Assembly (NCBI GenBank): GCA_038120095.1
Contig: JAYOKZ010000004.1
Location: forward strand, 1-64,000
Source of the DNA: UBA2589 sp038120095
Lineage (GTDB): Bacteria; Gemmatimonadota; Gemmatimonadetes; Longimicrobiales; Gaopeijiaceae
DNA: 64,000 nucleotides
Direction: 5' to 3'
The notes beneath the pieces are model-generated. The model was given only the letters and a program-made list of their open reading frames with translations. It had not been told where the DNA came from and did no database searches. Of this stretch, positions 9,454 to 18,860 are shown in pieces. Position 1 is the first letter of the stretch. Each line of letters begins with the position of its first letter. Position numbers and translations under genes: made by a program.

Positions 9454-11052
9454 TCAGGACCTCCGGCGTCCGATTCGCGGCCCCGCCCTGAACAGGACGT
9501 CGAAGGCCTTCACGAGCAGCAGCAGCGCGATGATCAGAGGCGGCGCATGGACCGGCTGCCGGCGTATGAACTCCGGGTCGAAATCTCGATCGTCGTAATG
9601 GAGGGTAGACGCCGGGGTCAGCATGACCCGCATCCAGGTCCGCACCGATCGGAGTCGACGCAGCGAGGGGTATGTACCCATGCGGCGGGCCAGTCCGTCG
9701 CAGTACGGGATCATTTCCACGGGATACACCGCATCCGTATCGATCGCCGGGTAGGTCGCGGTCAGCCTGCGTCGCTCCTGCGCGTGGGCATCCGCGATAT
9801 CCCGCGGACGTTCGCACGATCCCGCGATCATGCCGATGACGTAGCGGGCCTGCACCTCACTGATGGGAGGGATACTTCCGATGATCGGACGGGCAAAACC
9901 GATCAGGAAGAGGTCCTCGTGTTCGACATGGAGGCAACCGAGAAAGAAGTCCGATACGCGAACCGCCCCATCCGTGACTTCCTCCAGTGCCGAGGCGTAG
10001 CCGATCATCGGCACCACGTGGTCCGGCTCCAGCGCGACCTCCTGATCTCCTTCGAAATCGGTAAAGAGCCGATACCCGCCACCCACGGGGGGGCCGATGA
10101 TCTGGATCCGCTCCTCAGCGACCGCGTCGAGAAATCCATCGCTCTTGTTGTGGAACACATTGAACAGATCGTCCCTCGCCCGCTCGGTCAGCTTGAGAGC
10201 CCAGTGCTTCTTCCGGTCGCGCGCCGTGCGCGGCGTCGTTTCGGGCGCGCGACCCGATCGAGACAGGCGCTCGAACCACTCCTGATATCTGATCCGGGCC
10301 TCCACGAATTTCTGTCCGATCGCGTTTCGCAGGTCCTCGTGGACCGACAGCATCAGACGGTTCCGCAGAAAATCGGAGGGCACACCCCGGATCGGGTGAT
10401 ACCGGGGACTGACGCGAATGCCGCCCTTCAGGGACAGGTACACGCGGTTGTTGAGATCCGGGTGGGCCAGTCGATCCGCGATGTCGACGGCGGACTCGCC
10501 TCCGCCGATGACCACGATGGTTTGATCACGGACGGGTGCTTGCTCATCGATCCGATCCAGCACGGGCACCGAGGCATCGAGCGTCCTCGGCCGCTCGGCG
10601 AGCCCGGAACAGATGAGGACACGATCGAAGACCTCGACCCGGGCGTTGTTCCCCCGGATCGACAACGCCCACCCGTCGCTGACCCGTGTCATCCGGCTGA
10701 CGAACGCGTGCTCCTCCACGTAGCGCCTCAGACCGTGCTCATCGACCATCCCGGCGAGATAGCGGCCGTATTCGTCATCCTTGAAGAACTCGCGACCGTC
10801 CTCGACCCCTGCGGGAGCGGCCGAGGCATCGAAGCACCGGTGGCCCGCGAACTGGGTCGCATACTTCGTCGACGTGGACACGAAGCCCTTGTACGGATAT
10901 CCCCACGCACCGACCGCCGCTTCGCTCCGCTCGAAGCACACGATCTCCCACCCGTCGAGTTCTTCCACCGCGACCTTGAGCGCAGCGAGCCCGCTGCTGC
11001 CCGCCCCGATGATGGCCAGACGATTCGGCGGCCCCTCACCGCCCTGCGTCAA
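9454..11052 (-). CDS. Flavin-containing monooxygenase-like NAD(P)/FAD oxidoreductase
   Basis: A 532-aa flavoprotein. The N-terminal FAD-binding Rossmann motif 'GAGSSG' is at residues 16-21, and 'GAWGYPYKG...STSTKYATQFA' corresponds to the FMO/Baeyer-Villiger region after the FAD site. A second dinucleotide motif 'VVIGGGESAVDIA' (about 183-195) would bind NADPH. The classic FxGxxxHxxxW fingerprint is not obvious, so the exact reaction (N-, S- or Baeyer-Villiger oxidation) cannot be assigned. A hydrophobic C-terminal stretch (about residues 506-515) may touch the membrane. The start is TTG 11052, overlapping the ketosynthase stop as TTGA, which argues for coupled translation and a shared pathway. 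Confidence 0.8.
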   Translation of the reverse strand: MTQGGEGPPNRLAIIGAGSSGLAALKVAVEELDGWEIVCFERSEAAVGAWGYPYKGFVSTSTKYATQFAGHRCFDASAAPAGVEDGREFFKDDEYGRYLAGMVDEHGLRRYVEEHAFVSRMTRVSDGWALSIRGNNARVEVFDRVLICSGLAERPRTLDASVPVLDRIDEQAPVRDQTIVVIGGGESAVDIADRLAHPDLNNRVYLSLKGGIRVSPRYHPIRGVPSDFLRNRLMLSVHEDLRNAIGQKFVEARIRYQEWFERLSRSGRAPETTPRTARDRKKHWALKLTERARDDLFNVFHNKSDGFLDAVAEERIQIIGPPVGGGYRLFTDFEGDQEVALEPDHVVPMIGYASALEEVTDGAVRVSDFFLGCLHVEHEDLFLIGFARPIIGSIPPISEVQARYVIGMIAGSCERPRDIADAHAQERRRLTATYPAIDTDAVYPVEMIPYCDGLARRMGTYPSLRRLRSVRTWMRVMLTPASTLHYDDRDFDPEFIRRQPVHAPPLIIALLLLVKAFDVLFRAGPRIGRRRS

Positions 11053-12134
11053 CAGACCGCCGTCAGACTGATGAGGACGAAGTTGAACTGTCCGGACTCG
11101 GGGATGAAGAGGAGGAGTCGATCACCGTCCTCGAGCGTATGGGTCTTCAGATACTCGTCGAGCATGATGTAGATGCTGGCCGCACCGGTATTGCCCGCCC
11201 ACTCCAGGTTCGTCCAGTGGTCGAGTCGACCCCCCGGCGGAGCGAACTCTCCCAGCACCTGCAGCATGTAGCGCTTGAAGAAGAACGAGGAGAGATGGGG
11301 CAACACGATCCGGTAATCTGCGAGGTCATCCCCCGTCGTATCGATGGCAGCCTGAAGCGTCTGCCGAACACACGGCTTCAGATACTGGCTCAGAATTTCG
11401 ACGTCCTGGGTCAGCAGTCTGCTTTCGCTCTCGAGCTTCATGCACAGCGGGGTCTCGTGCGCGAATGACCGGGAACACGTCCAGTTCACCCGGAGCGAGA
11501 CACCGTCGCGGGCAGGCCGATCCTCAAGAAGGAAGGCCCCGGCCCCATCGGAGAGCATGAAACGGAGGAACACGGACATGAACCAGCGGGACTTCTTGGG
11601 GTCGTCCGGAAAGTCGTCGCGATCACGTGGGGGTTGGATCACGGTCGACTTGAGAATCTCGGACGGCTGCTCGACCCCTGCGCACACGGCCGATGCATGG
11701 TCACCGGACCTCACGGCCCGGTAGGCATTGATGAACGCCTGAGCTCCGGAGGAGCAGATCCCCGAGTTCGAGTTGATCTCCACCGAGCGGGGGAGCACGC
11801 CTGATGAGCCGAGCGCTGCATGCAGAATACTGGCGAGACCGGGACCAACCAGAGGGGTGTTGGTCGAACCCGCGGACAGATATCCCGGGCCGGGCCGCGG
11901 CTGCTCGGAGTCCAGACACCGGGCCACTGCCTCGGACGCGAGGCCATACACATCATGGGTTGCCCTCTGATCGCGATCGAGCGCGTAATGGCGCTTCTTG
12001 ATCCCGTTCATGCGCAGAATCTTGTCGCGAACGTCGTTCTCCCCGTCCAGCGTCCCGAGGAAGTCCTGCATGTCCGCGTTGTCGATCGGCTCACCGGGCA
12101 GGAACGCACCGGTCCTCGTGATATAGCAGTCCAT
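11049..12134 (-). CDS. FabH-like 3-oxoacyl-ACP synthase III family ketosynthase
   Basis: A 361-aa thiolase-fold condensing enzyme. The KAS III triad is visible: Cys127 in 'SGICSSGAQA', His280 in 'LPHLSSFF', Asn315 in 'WAGNTGAAS'. The protein is longer and more divergent than housekeeping FabH. It lacks the 'HQAN' box and has an insert around residues 165-185, so it more likely makes a special acyl product (as in dialkylresorcinol, pyrone or beta-lactone pathways) than starts fatty-acid synthesis. No acyl carrier protein or fab gene adjoins it. Its ATG overlaps the upstream stop as TGATG and its stop overlaps the monooxygenase start, so the three genes form one unit. Confidence 0.8.
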   Translation of the reverse strand: MDCYITRTGAFLPGEPIDNADMQDFLGTLDGENDVRDKILRMNGIKKRHYALDRDQRATHDVYGLASEAVARCLDSEQPRPGPGYLSAGSTNTPLVGPGLASILHAALGSSGVLPRSVEINSNSGICSSGAQAFINAYRAVRSGDHASAVCAGVEQPSEILKSTVIQPPRDRDDFPDDPKKSRWFMSVFLRFMLSDGAGAFLLEDRPARDGVSLRVNWTCSRSFAHETPLCMKLESESRLLTQDVEILSQYLKPCVRQTLQAAIDTTGDDLADYRIVLPHLSSFFFKRYMLQVLGEFAPPGGRLDHWTNLEWAGNTGAASIYIMLDEYLKTHTLEDGDRLLLFIPESGQFNFVLISLTAVC

Positions 12135-13006
12135 CAGGCGGGGCTCAGCGGCTTCCTTGTCCTGAGCGTGTGATAGACGAATTCGTCGAATACGATGTGG
12201 TAATACAGGTACTGGGACGGGTCGGAGACGAAGGCGCTGCTGTTGTAGTGCCCCCTGTTGCTGTACACCTGCATGTAGAAATCCAGATCCGTCATGACGT
12301 CGGGTGTATCCCGGTACAGGTGCTTCATGGCCCAGAGCACGATGGAGTCCGAACCGAAGGAATTCAGTGCCTTTACGGACGTTCGGAGATCCCCGAACAC
12401 GGTGATCGCCGTGACCACCATCAGAACGACGTTGGTGCTCCCCAGAATGTTCAGGGAATGCTTGCGGTTGGCCTCCAGGACTCCCTTGCCGAGGTCACCG
12501 TGGTCCTCGGGCACGCTCCCGCGGATCACATCGAGATTGTCGATGAACTTCCGTTTGTCGAAGCGGTCGACGACCTCGTACGCGAGTTCGTCGTGGGACA
12601 CCGTCATGTGGTTCTCGACGATCCCGGCGAGGGAGTCGACGTTGTAGTCTCCGTCGATCCCACTCAACGGTCCCGCGGGTGTCGGCCCCTCGTGACCCTC
12701 CATCAGGTCGGCGTGCGTCACCAGATGACGATAAATGAGCGGCTCGATCTGAACGTGACGAATGAAGAGCTCGGCAGCCTCGGAACTGGCGATGTACTTC
12801 AGGCCGAAGACCAGTACGGCATCGATGGCGCGCGCCTCGAATCCCCACGGATTTCGATGGAAGAAGAACTTCAGGGGAAATACGACGACACGGATGAAGA
12901 AGTACAGGACCAGAAAGACGGGCCGGATGATCCGGTAATCCAGGCGTTCCTTCTCCCGCCGGAACACGTCATTCACGTAGTCGGTGATGTACGGGTACTG
13001 GTTCAT
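12134..13006 (-). CDS. Membrane-associated protein of unknown function, first gene of the ketosynthase operon
   Basis: I do not recognise this 290-aa protein. It has one clear hydrophobic segment (about residues 29-49, 'RPVFLVLYFFIRVVVFPLKF') after a charged N-terminus and a second weaker one near residues 195-205. The long soluble part has several histidines and acids ('FIRHVQIEPLIYRHLVTHADLMEGHEG', given here only as its region, about 100-126), which could form a metal or lipid-binding site. Its stop shares a base with the ketosynthase start (TGATG). A role in presenting or modifying a lipid-like product of the neighbouring enzymes is inference. It could also be a distant diiron or desaturase-like protein, but no classic HxxH/HxxHH boxes are visible. 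Confidence 0.65.
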   Translation of the reverse strand: MNQYPYITDYVNDVFRREKERLDYRIIRPVFLVLYFFIRVVVFPLKFFFHRNPWGFEARAIDAVLVFGLKYIASSEAAELFIRHVQIEPLIYRHLVTHADLMEGHEGPTPAGPLSGIDGDYNVDSLAGIVENHMTVSHDELAYEVVDRFDKRKFIDNLDVIRGSVPEDHGDLGKGVLEANRKHSLNILGSTNVVLMVVTAITVFGDLRTSVKALNSFGSDSIVLWAMKHLYRDTPDVMTDLDFYMQVYSNRGHYNSSAFVSDPSQYLYYHIVFDEFVYHTLRTRKPLSPA

Positions 13007-13121
13007 GGGGGGCCGCCAGGGCGCGAAGCGTGCGCGTATCCGATAAGGCAGAGTACGCCGTTCTCGGAAGACCCGCCATCGCCCGCGTGGAGGTGCGATC
13101 TACCCGAGGAACCGGCGTCTT

Positions 13122-16100
13122 TCATAGCCCACTCCCCTCGAGCAGGCCAAGATCCGCGTCCTCGACAGCTTCCCGATACGCAGCCCATTCCCCGTCGAAC
13201 CAGGCGTCGACGCGCTCCTCGAGCCCTTGCACGGCGGCCTCGGCCCGTTCGAGCGAACGCATCGCCGCCTGACTCGGCTCCTTCCAGCGACCCGAAAGCA
13301 GCACCCTCGACGCTTCTCTCAGGCGCGACGTGAGACGCGACGGATCATTTCGGCTTCGTTGCCCGCTCTCGCCGGCAATGTCCGTGTAGAAGGCCTCCAG
13401 AGCCTCGTCCATCCGGCTGCCATGTGATTCAAGAGAGTCGGTCGCTTCCCCTTCGCGTTGCGAGAGCAGCTCCTGAACCCGGCGCACGGCCTCCCTTGCA
13501 TCCCGAATGCGATCTGCCGTGCCCGTCGCCCGCCGTTCCGCCGCGAGGACGCGATCCTGCAAAGCCACGACCCTTCGCGCGGTCGCCTCGTCGTACTCGA
13601 TGCGAGGATCGGGAAGAACGCGACCTGCTGCCTCCACCGTATCCGTCTCGACGATGACGCGAACCGTGTAATCGCCGGGCAACACCAGCGGGCCGCCCGG
13701 CTCCGGTGCGGCCTCCGGATCATCCGGAGGGGGACGGGTCGCCGAACGTACCCCGGCTCGCTCCATGCCCCACTCGACCTGATGGAGCCCGGGGTTCGCA
13801 GGTCCGCTCAAGCGACGGATCACGCGCCCGTTTGAGATGAGCTGGATCGAGGCTTCGGGATCATCATCGACTTCGCTCGAGTCCGAGGCTGGGGGGACCC
13901 AGTAGCGGATCCGTGCTCCCGCAGTGCGGTTCTCGCCCTGATAGAGGAAATCCCCCGGGAAAATCGCGCCCGGCTGTTGCGCGACGTCGACCTGGGGCGC
14001 GTCCAGCATGGAGAACAGGTGCAGTCCTGCAGGCGGGCCTCCCTCCCGTGCGAGAAGACGGAGCGGACGAATGTCGTCCAGCACCAGGAAGGATCGACCG
14101 AACGTGCCCATCACCAGGTCGTGTTCACGCCGCTGAATGACCATATCTCGGACCGGAGTCGCAGGTACCCCGTTCGTCCATCGCTGCCAGCTCGTGCCGT
14201 TGTCGACGCTGAACCAGAGGCCACGATCGGTTCCGACGAACACAAGGTTCGGCTCCTCGGGATCCTGCACGACGGACAGTGCATAACCGTCGACAGAGTC
14301 CGCGATCCGGCGCCATGACGCGCCAAAATCCCGGGTATGGAAGACATAGGGTGTCCAGTCGTCCCGACGGTGATCTTCGATCACGACGAACGCCTCGCCC
14401 TCGGAGTGGCTGGATGCATGGATCTGCGGCACCCACGCGCCGGCGGGGGCACCGGACATCTCATCGATGAGATTGGTCCACGTCACGCCCCCGTCCCTCG
14501 TCAGTTGGACGTTGCCGTCATCCGTACCGACCCAGACCACACCCTCCTGCACCGGGCTTGGCGCGATGGCCACGATCGTCGTGTTGTTCTCCGCCCCCGT
14601 CGCGTCCGTCGTCAAGCCCCCGGACTCGGCCTGCCGCTGACGCTCGGGATCATCCGTGGTCAGATCCGGGCTGACCGAGCGCCACGAGAGTCCATCGTCG
14701 TCACTCACGTGGAGGTACTGCGAACCGAACCACACCCGACCGGGCCGGATGGGATCGAGGGCGAGCGCCGCATTCCAGTTGAAGCGGAGGTCCGCCTCGT
14801 CCTCGTGAGACGGCGTCACACGGCGAAACGTGGACGTAGCCCGATCGTAGCGCAGCAGCGTTCCCCCCTGATGCATCACGTACCCGAACCGATCGTTGCG
14901 AGGGTCGGGCGCCATGTCGAATCCATCGGCACAGCAGCCGAGGTTCTCCCACTGGTGATTCTGGATGCCCTGGAAATTCCAGGCGTAGGAGGGGCCGCGG
15001 AAGGAATCGTTGTCCTGCGCTCCCCCGTAAATGTTGTACGGCGTCTGATCATCGACGTTGACGTGATAGAACTGCCCGATCGGCAGGTTGTGAAACACCT
15101 GCCAATGACGTCCGCGATCGCGGGAGATCGCCGCTCCACCGTCGTTCCCGTCGATAATCAGATTGGGGTCGTCCGGGTGAATCCACCACGCGTGATGGTC
15201 GACATGGACGAGTTCTCCCGAGACCCACGTCTCGAAGGTCTTTCCACCGTCTTCCGACACGTCGATTCGCCCCGCCACCCGGTATAGCCGGTTCTCGTTC
15301 GATGGGTCGACGAAGATGTCGGCGTAATAGAAGGGACGCGGGTTGACCCCTTCGTCCGTGTTGACGGTCTCGAAGCTGCGTCCCCCGTCCTCGGACCGGA
15401 GAAGAGCATTTCGAGTCGCCTCGACGAGAGCATAGACGATGTCGGGCTCACTCGCGGAGATCGCCAGGCCGATGCGGCCCAGTTCCCCCTCCGGAAGTCC
15501 ATCGTCCGGGGTCTTCCGATCCCAGGTGTCACCGCCGTCATAGCTGACATAGATGCCGGAGCCCTCGCCGCCCGAGTAGAACGTCCACGGTTGACGGCGA
15601 TGACTCCACATCGAGGCGATCAGCTTGTTCGGGTTCCGGGGATCCATGACGAGATCCGCCGCACCCGTCCGGCCGTCGACGAAGAGCGTCCGATCCCACG
15701 TCTCCCCCCCGTCGCGTGTGCGGTAGACGCCTCGTTCCTCGGAGTCGCCGAACGGGCTCCCTACCACCGCGAGGTACGCGATGTCGGGGTCATCCGGGTG
15801 AAGCAGGATGCGATGGATCGCCCTCGAGTTCTCCAGCCCGAGGTGTCGCCACGTCCGACCACCGTCGATGGACCTGTAGATCCCGTTTCCATGGTTCACG
15901 GAGTTCCGTGGACTTCCCTCACCCGTGCCCACCCAGATCACATCCGGGTTCCGCTGATCGACGGCCAGAGCACCGATTGACTGCACGGGCTGTTCATCGA
16001 AGATCGGCTCCCATGTGGTCCCCGCGTTTCGCGAACGCCACACACCCCCGGCCGCTGCCCCCACATAGATGACATCCGGGTCGTGGATCAGCGCATCGAC

Positions 16101-16256
16101 CGCGTTGATGCGCCCCCCTTGCCCTGACGGCCCGACGCTGCGGGCCTTCATGGAAGAGAGTGGGGCAAGGTCCACCTGACCCGCTGAGGGTCCGGCAAGG
16201 GTCAGCGACAGCCCGATGGCAAAGGCAAGGAGGCGAGCAACATTCGGGGGCAACAT
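13122..16256 (-). CDS. Secreted BNR/VPS10-like beta-propeller protein ('sialidase-like' glycosyl hydrolase family)
   Basis: A 1044-aa protein. I chose ATG 16256: it has a GGAG Shine-Dalgarno and begins a Sec signal peptide ending in 'SAGQ', whereas an in-frame extension to 16472 would run into the divergent gene. Multiple Asp-box/BNR repeats (SxDxGxTW type) are present, e.g. 'RSRNAGTTWEP', 'RSIDGGRTW', 'RTRDGGETWD', 'VSDDDGLSWRS', building two seven-bladed propellers over residues about 25-740. A C-terminal beta and helical region (about 780-1044) has a coiled-coil-like tail. Such proteins are abundant in Gemmatimonadota and are often annotated as glycosyl hydrolases, but no sialidase catalytic set is visible. 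It is more likely a binding or peptidase-associated propeller. Confidence 0.82.
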   Translation of the reverse strand: MLPPNVARLLAFAIGLSLTLAGPSAGQVDLAPLSSMKARSVGPSGQGGRINAVDALIHDPDVIYVGAAAGGVWRSRNAGTTWEPIFDEQPVQSIGALAVDQRNPDVIWVGTGEGSPRNSVNHGNGIYRSIDGGRTWRHLGLENSRAIHRILLHPDDPDIAYLAVVGSPFGDSEERGVYRTRDGGETWDRTLFVDGRTGAADLVMDPRNPNKLIASMWSHRRQPWTFYSGGEGSGIYVSYDGGDTWDRKTPDDGLPEGELGRIGLAISASEPDIVYALVEATRNALLRSEDGGRSFETVNTDEGVNPRPFYYADIFVDPSNENRLYRVAGRIDVSEDGGKTFETWVSGELVHVDHHAWWIHPDDPNLIIDGNDGGAAISRDRGRHWQVFHNLPIGQFYHVNVDDQTPYNIYGGAQDNDSFRGPSYAWNFQGIQNHQWENLGCCADGFDMAPDPRNDRFGYVMHQGGTLLRYDRATSTFRRVTPSHEDEADLRFNWNAALALDPIRPGRVWFGSQYLHVSDDDGLSWRSVSPDLTTDDPERQRQAESGGLTTDATGAENNTTIVAIAPSPVQEGVVWVGTDDGNVQLTRDGGVTWTNLIDEMSGAPAGAWVPQIHASSHSEGEAFVVIEDHRRDDWTPYVFHTRDFGASWRRIADSVDGYALSVVQDPEEPNLVFVGTDRGLWFSVDNGTSWQRWTNGVPATPVRDMVIQRREHDLVMGTFGRSFLVLDDIRPLRLLAREGGPPAGLHLFSMLDAPQVDVAQQPGAIFPGDFLYQGENRTAGARIRYWVPPASDSSEVDDDPEASIQLISNGRVIRRLSGPANPGLHQVEWGMERAGVRSATRPPPDDPEAAPEPGGPLVLPGDYTVRVIVETDTVEAAGRVLPDPRIEYDEATARRVVALQDRVLAAERRATGTADRIRDAREAVRRVQELLSQREGEATDSLESHGSRMDEALEAFYTDIAGESGQRSRNDPSRLTSRLREASRVLLSGRWKEPSQAAMRSLERAEAAVQGLEERVDAWFDGEWAAYREAVEDADLGLLEGSGL

Positions 16257-16463
16257 GGACTCTCCGAGATTCGTGTGCCGGCGTTGCGCACGACGGCGAC
16301 CGACGTTGATGCAACTTGGCGAGAGTCGGACGAGTTGGCACCGGGCGAGTGCTCTGTCGCCCCACGCCTTTCCACGCGACGGATACGCCCTTATTCCTAG
16401 CAGTTCACGCCCTTCATCACAGCCTCTGCCACGGCTCCGAGGACAGGTCTTCAGGCGTTCGGG

Positions 16464-18845
16464 ATGAAGCACTCCGCGTTATTTGCGCTCACGAGCATCG
16501 TGCTCACCCTGGGGTATGGGTCGAAACCCGCACCTCCAGTGGCGCACACACCCGCCCCCGTGACCGCAGCGATGACGGAGCTGGTGCAGGAATACTGTGT
16601 CCGCTGCCACAACGACCGTCGGCTCCGAGGGGATCTGTCGCTGGAAGACTTCTCCGTAGAGGGAGCAGCAGCGGAGGCCCCGATTGCCGAGCGGATGATC
16701 CGGAAGCTGCGGGCAGGCATGATGCCGCCTCCCGGCGCTCGGCGCCCCGCCGCAGACTCGCTCGTCACGCTCGCGGAGACCCTCGAGGAGATCATCGACG
16801 AAGCCGCCGCCGGTCGCCCGAATCCCGGGAATCGGCCCTTCCAGCGCGTCAACCGTGCCGAGTACGAGCGACTCGTGGGGCAACTGTTCGATCTCGACAT
16901 CGACGCATCGAACTGGCTCCCGGAGGATCAGATCAGCGCGAGTTTCGACAATGTCGCCGATGCACAGGCGATCTCGGCTACGCTGATGGACGCGTATCTG
17001 ACGGCGGCCTCCGAGGTGGCTCGTCAGGCGGTCGGTCAGGTGGACGCGTCCGCGACGGCTCAGACCTATTCGAACGATCCATCGGTCTCGCAGCATGAAT
17101 GGGAGACCGTGCCGGGAGCACCGTACGGAACCCGCGGGGGCGTGAGCGCGCTGCATACCTTCCCGGCGGATGGCAAGTACGTGTTCACTCTGGGCTTCAT
17201 GTCCGGGTGGGGGGAGCGCTTTCACGATATCGACGTGTCGGTGGACGGCGCGCAGGTCGCCCTCCTTCGCTACTCGGCGGGGACGTCTCGACTGATCGAT
17301 TTCCAGGGTCGCCTCGGATACCCGATGCGCACGGACTCGGTGTTCGTTCGCGCGGGGCAGCGCCGGATCACTGCAGCGTTCATCCGTCAGACGGATGGCC
17401 CCTACGAAGACCTGATCCGCCCGAACGACTGGTCTCTCTCGGGCACGGAGGCGAGCTACGGCACGACGTCACCTCCTCACCTGATGCATCTCACGGTCGA
17501 GGGTCCGTACGCCGCGACGGGAATTTCCGAGACCTCGAGCCGGAGTCGCATCTTTTCGTGTCGCCCGACGTCAGCCGACGAGGAGCGTCCATGTGCGAGG
17601 GAGATCATGACGCGTCTGGCCTCGACCGCGTACCGCCGGGAACTCGAGGATCGGGACGCCCTCGCCCTGATGGACTTCTATGATCAGGGGGCCGCCGAAG
17701 GCGGATTCGAACTCGGAATCCGCACGGCGATCGAGGCCATGCTGGTCAGTCCGCATTTCCTGTTTCGTATCGAGTCCGAGCCCCGAGGCGCCGACCCCGG
17801 TGAGGTCTTCCCCGTCCGGGATGTCGACCTCGCCTCCCGGCTGTCTTTCTTCCTCTGGGGCATCGGACCCGATCGACAGCTGCTCGAAGTCGCACGACGT
17901 GGGGAGCTTTCGGACCCGGACGTGCTTGAACGTGAGACGCGTCGGATGCTGGCCGATCCGCGATCGGCCTCGCTGTCGACGCGCTTCGCGCACCTCTGGC
18001 TACGCCTGCAGGATCTGGACAAGGTCCAGCCGGACGCCTTCTGGTTCCCGAACTACAGCCGGCAGCTGGCGAACGACATGCGTCGGGAAACCGAGCTGCT
18101 TTTCGACCATCTCGTTCGCGAGGATCGGAGCCTGCTCGAACTGGTGGATGCCGACTACACCTTCGTCAACGAGCGGCTCGCTAACCATTACGGCCTGTCG
18201 GGCGTCATCGGAGAGGAATTTCGTCGGGTATCCTATCCCGAGACCGATCGGCGGGGAGTTCTGGGACATGGCAGTGTGCTGGTTCAGACCTCCCTTGGAA
18301 ATCGGACATCCCCCGTGCTGCGGGGCAAATGGGTGATGGAGGTGCTTCTCGGCGTGCCCCCGCCCCCACCCCCACCCGGGGTGCCGGACCTCGATGAAAC
18401 CAGCAGCGCAGCAGGGAACAAGGTCCTCACGACGAGCGAGCGTATGCAGGCGCACCGCTCGAATCCGACGTGCGCATCGTGCCATAATCTCATCGACCCG
18501 ATCGGGCTCGCGCTCGACAACTTCGATGTAACCGGCAAGTGGCGCACACGAGAGAATGGGATGCCGCTCGACACGCGTGGTACGTTCTACGACGGAAGCG
18601 ACATTTCGAACGCCTCCGAGTTGGCAGACGCGCTCCTTCAACGCCCCATTCCTCTTGTTCGCAACTTCACTACAAACCTCATGACCTACGCACTCGGACG
18701 TCGGATCGACGATCGCGATCAGCCGGCCGTTCGGGCGATCGCCCGGGGCGCCGAGCGCGACGACTATCGACTGTCCTCCTTCATCGTCGGCATCGTTCGG
18801 AGTGACGCCTTCCGACTGAAGCAGGTCGTTGACGCAGCCCCCTAG
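16464..18845 (+). CDS. DUF1592/DUF1588/DUF1587-type secreted cytochrome c-like protein
   Basis: A 793-aa exported protein. After the signal peptide, a cytochrome-c-like heme motif CVRCH (Cys45, Cys48, His49) opens a PSD1-like domain. 'RVNRAEYERLVGQLF' (about 129-143) marks DUF1587. A carbohydrate-binding-like beta segment (about 225-330), DUF1595/DUF1592 helices, DUF1588 with a second CASCH motif (Cys670, Cys673, His674) and a DUF1585 tail follow. The family is common in Planctomycetota, Myxococcota and Gemmatimonadota. Its reaction is unknown, though the two CxxCH motifs suggest periplasmic redox work if c-heme is attached. It is the first gene of a three-gene unit with the DUF1552 and ankyrin genes, divergent from the propeller gene. 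Confidence 0.9.
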   Translation: MKHSALFALTSIVLTLGYGSKPAPPVAHTPAPVTAAMTELVQEYCVRCHNDRRLRGDLSLEDFSVEGAAAEAPIAERMIRKLRAGMMPPPGARRPAADSLVTLAETLEEIIDEAAAGRPNPGNRPFQRVNRAEYERLVGQLFDLDIDASNWLPEDQISASFDNVADAQAISATLMDAYLTAASEVARQAVGQVDASATAQTYSNDPSVSQHEWETVPGAPYGTRGGVSALHTFPADGKYVFTLGFMSGWGERFHDIDVSVDGAQVALLRYSAGTSRLIDFQGRLGYPMRTDSVFVRAGQRRITAAFIRQTDGPYEDLIRPNDWSLSGTEASYGTTSPPHLMHLTVEGPYAATGISETSSRSRIFSCRPTSADEERPCAREIMTRLASTAYRRELEDRDALALMDFYDQGAAEGGFELGIRTAIEAMLVSPHFLFRIESEPRGADPGEVFPVRDVDLASRLSFFLWGIGPDRQLLEVARRGELSDPDVLERETRRMLADPRSASLSTRFAHLWLRLQDLDKVQPDAFWFPNYSRQLANDMRRETELLFDHLVREDRSLLELVDADYTFVNERLANHYGLSGVIGEEFRRVSYPETDRRGVLGHGSVLVQTSLGNRTSPVLRGKWVMEVLLGVPPPPPPPGVPDLDETSSAAGNKVLTTSERMQAHRSNPTCASCHNLIDPIGLALDNFDVTGKWRTRENGMPLDTRGTFYDGSDISNASELADALLQRPIPLVRNFTTNLMTYALGRRIDDRDQPAVRAIARGAERDDYRLSSFIVGIVRSDAFRLKQVVDAAP

Positions 18846-18860
18846 TCCACGGAGCCGGGC

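Noticed and set aside
13003..13188. 61-aa minus-strand frame between the unknown membrane protein and the propeller gene
   Set aside because: Gly/Ser/Arg-rich sequence with no ribosome site, overlapping the propeller 3' end. No support as a gene.
16257..16472. N-terminal extension of the propeller protein to 16472
   Set aside because: The extra residues are Arg/Cys-rich with no signal peptide, and they overlap the divergent DUF1592 gene start. ATG 16256 has a ribosome site and a clean signal sequence.
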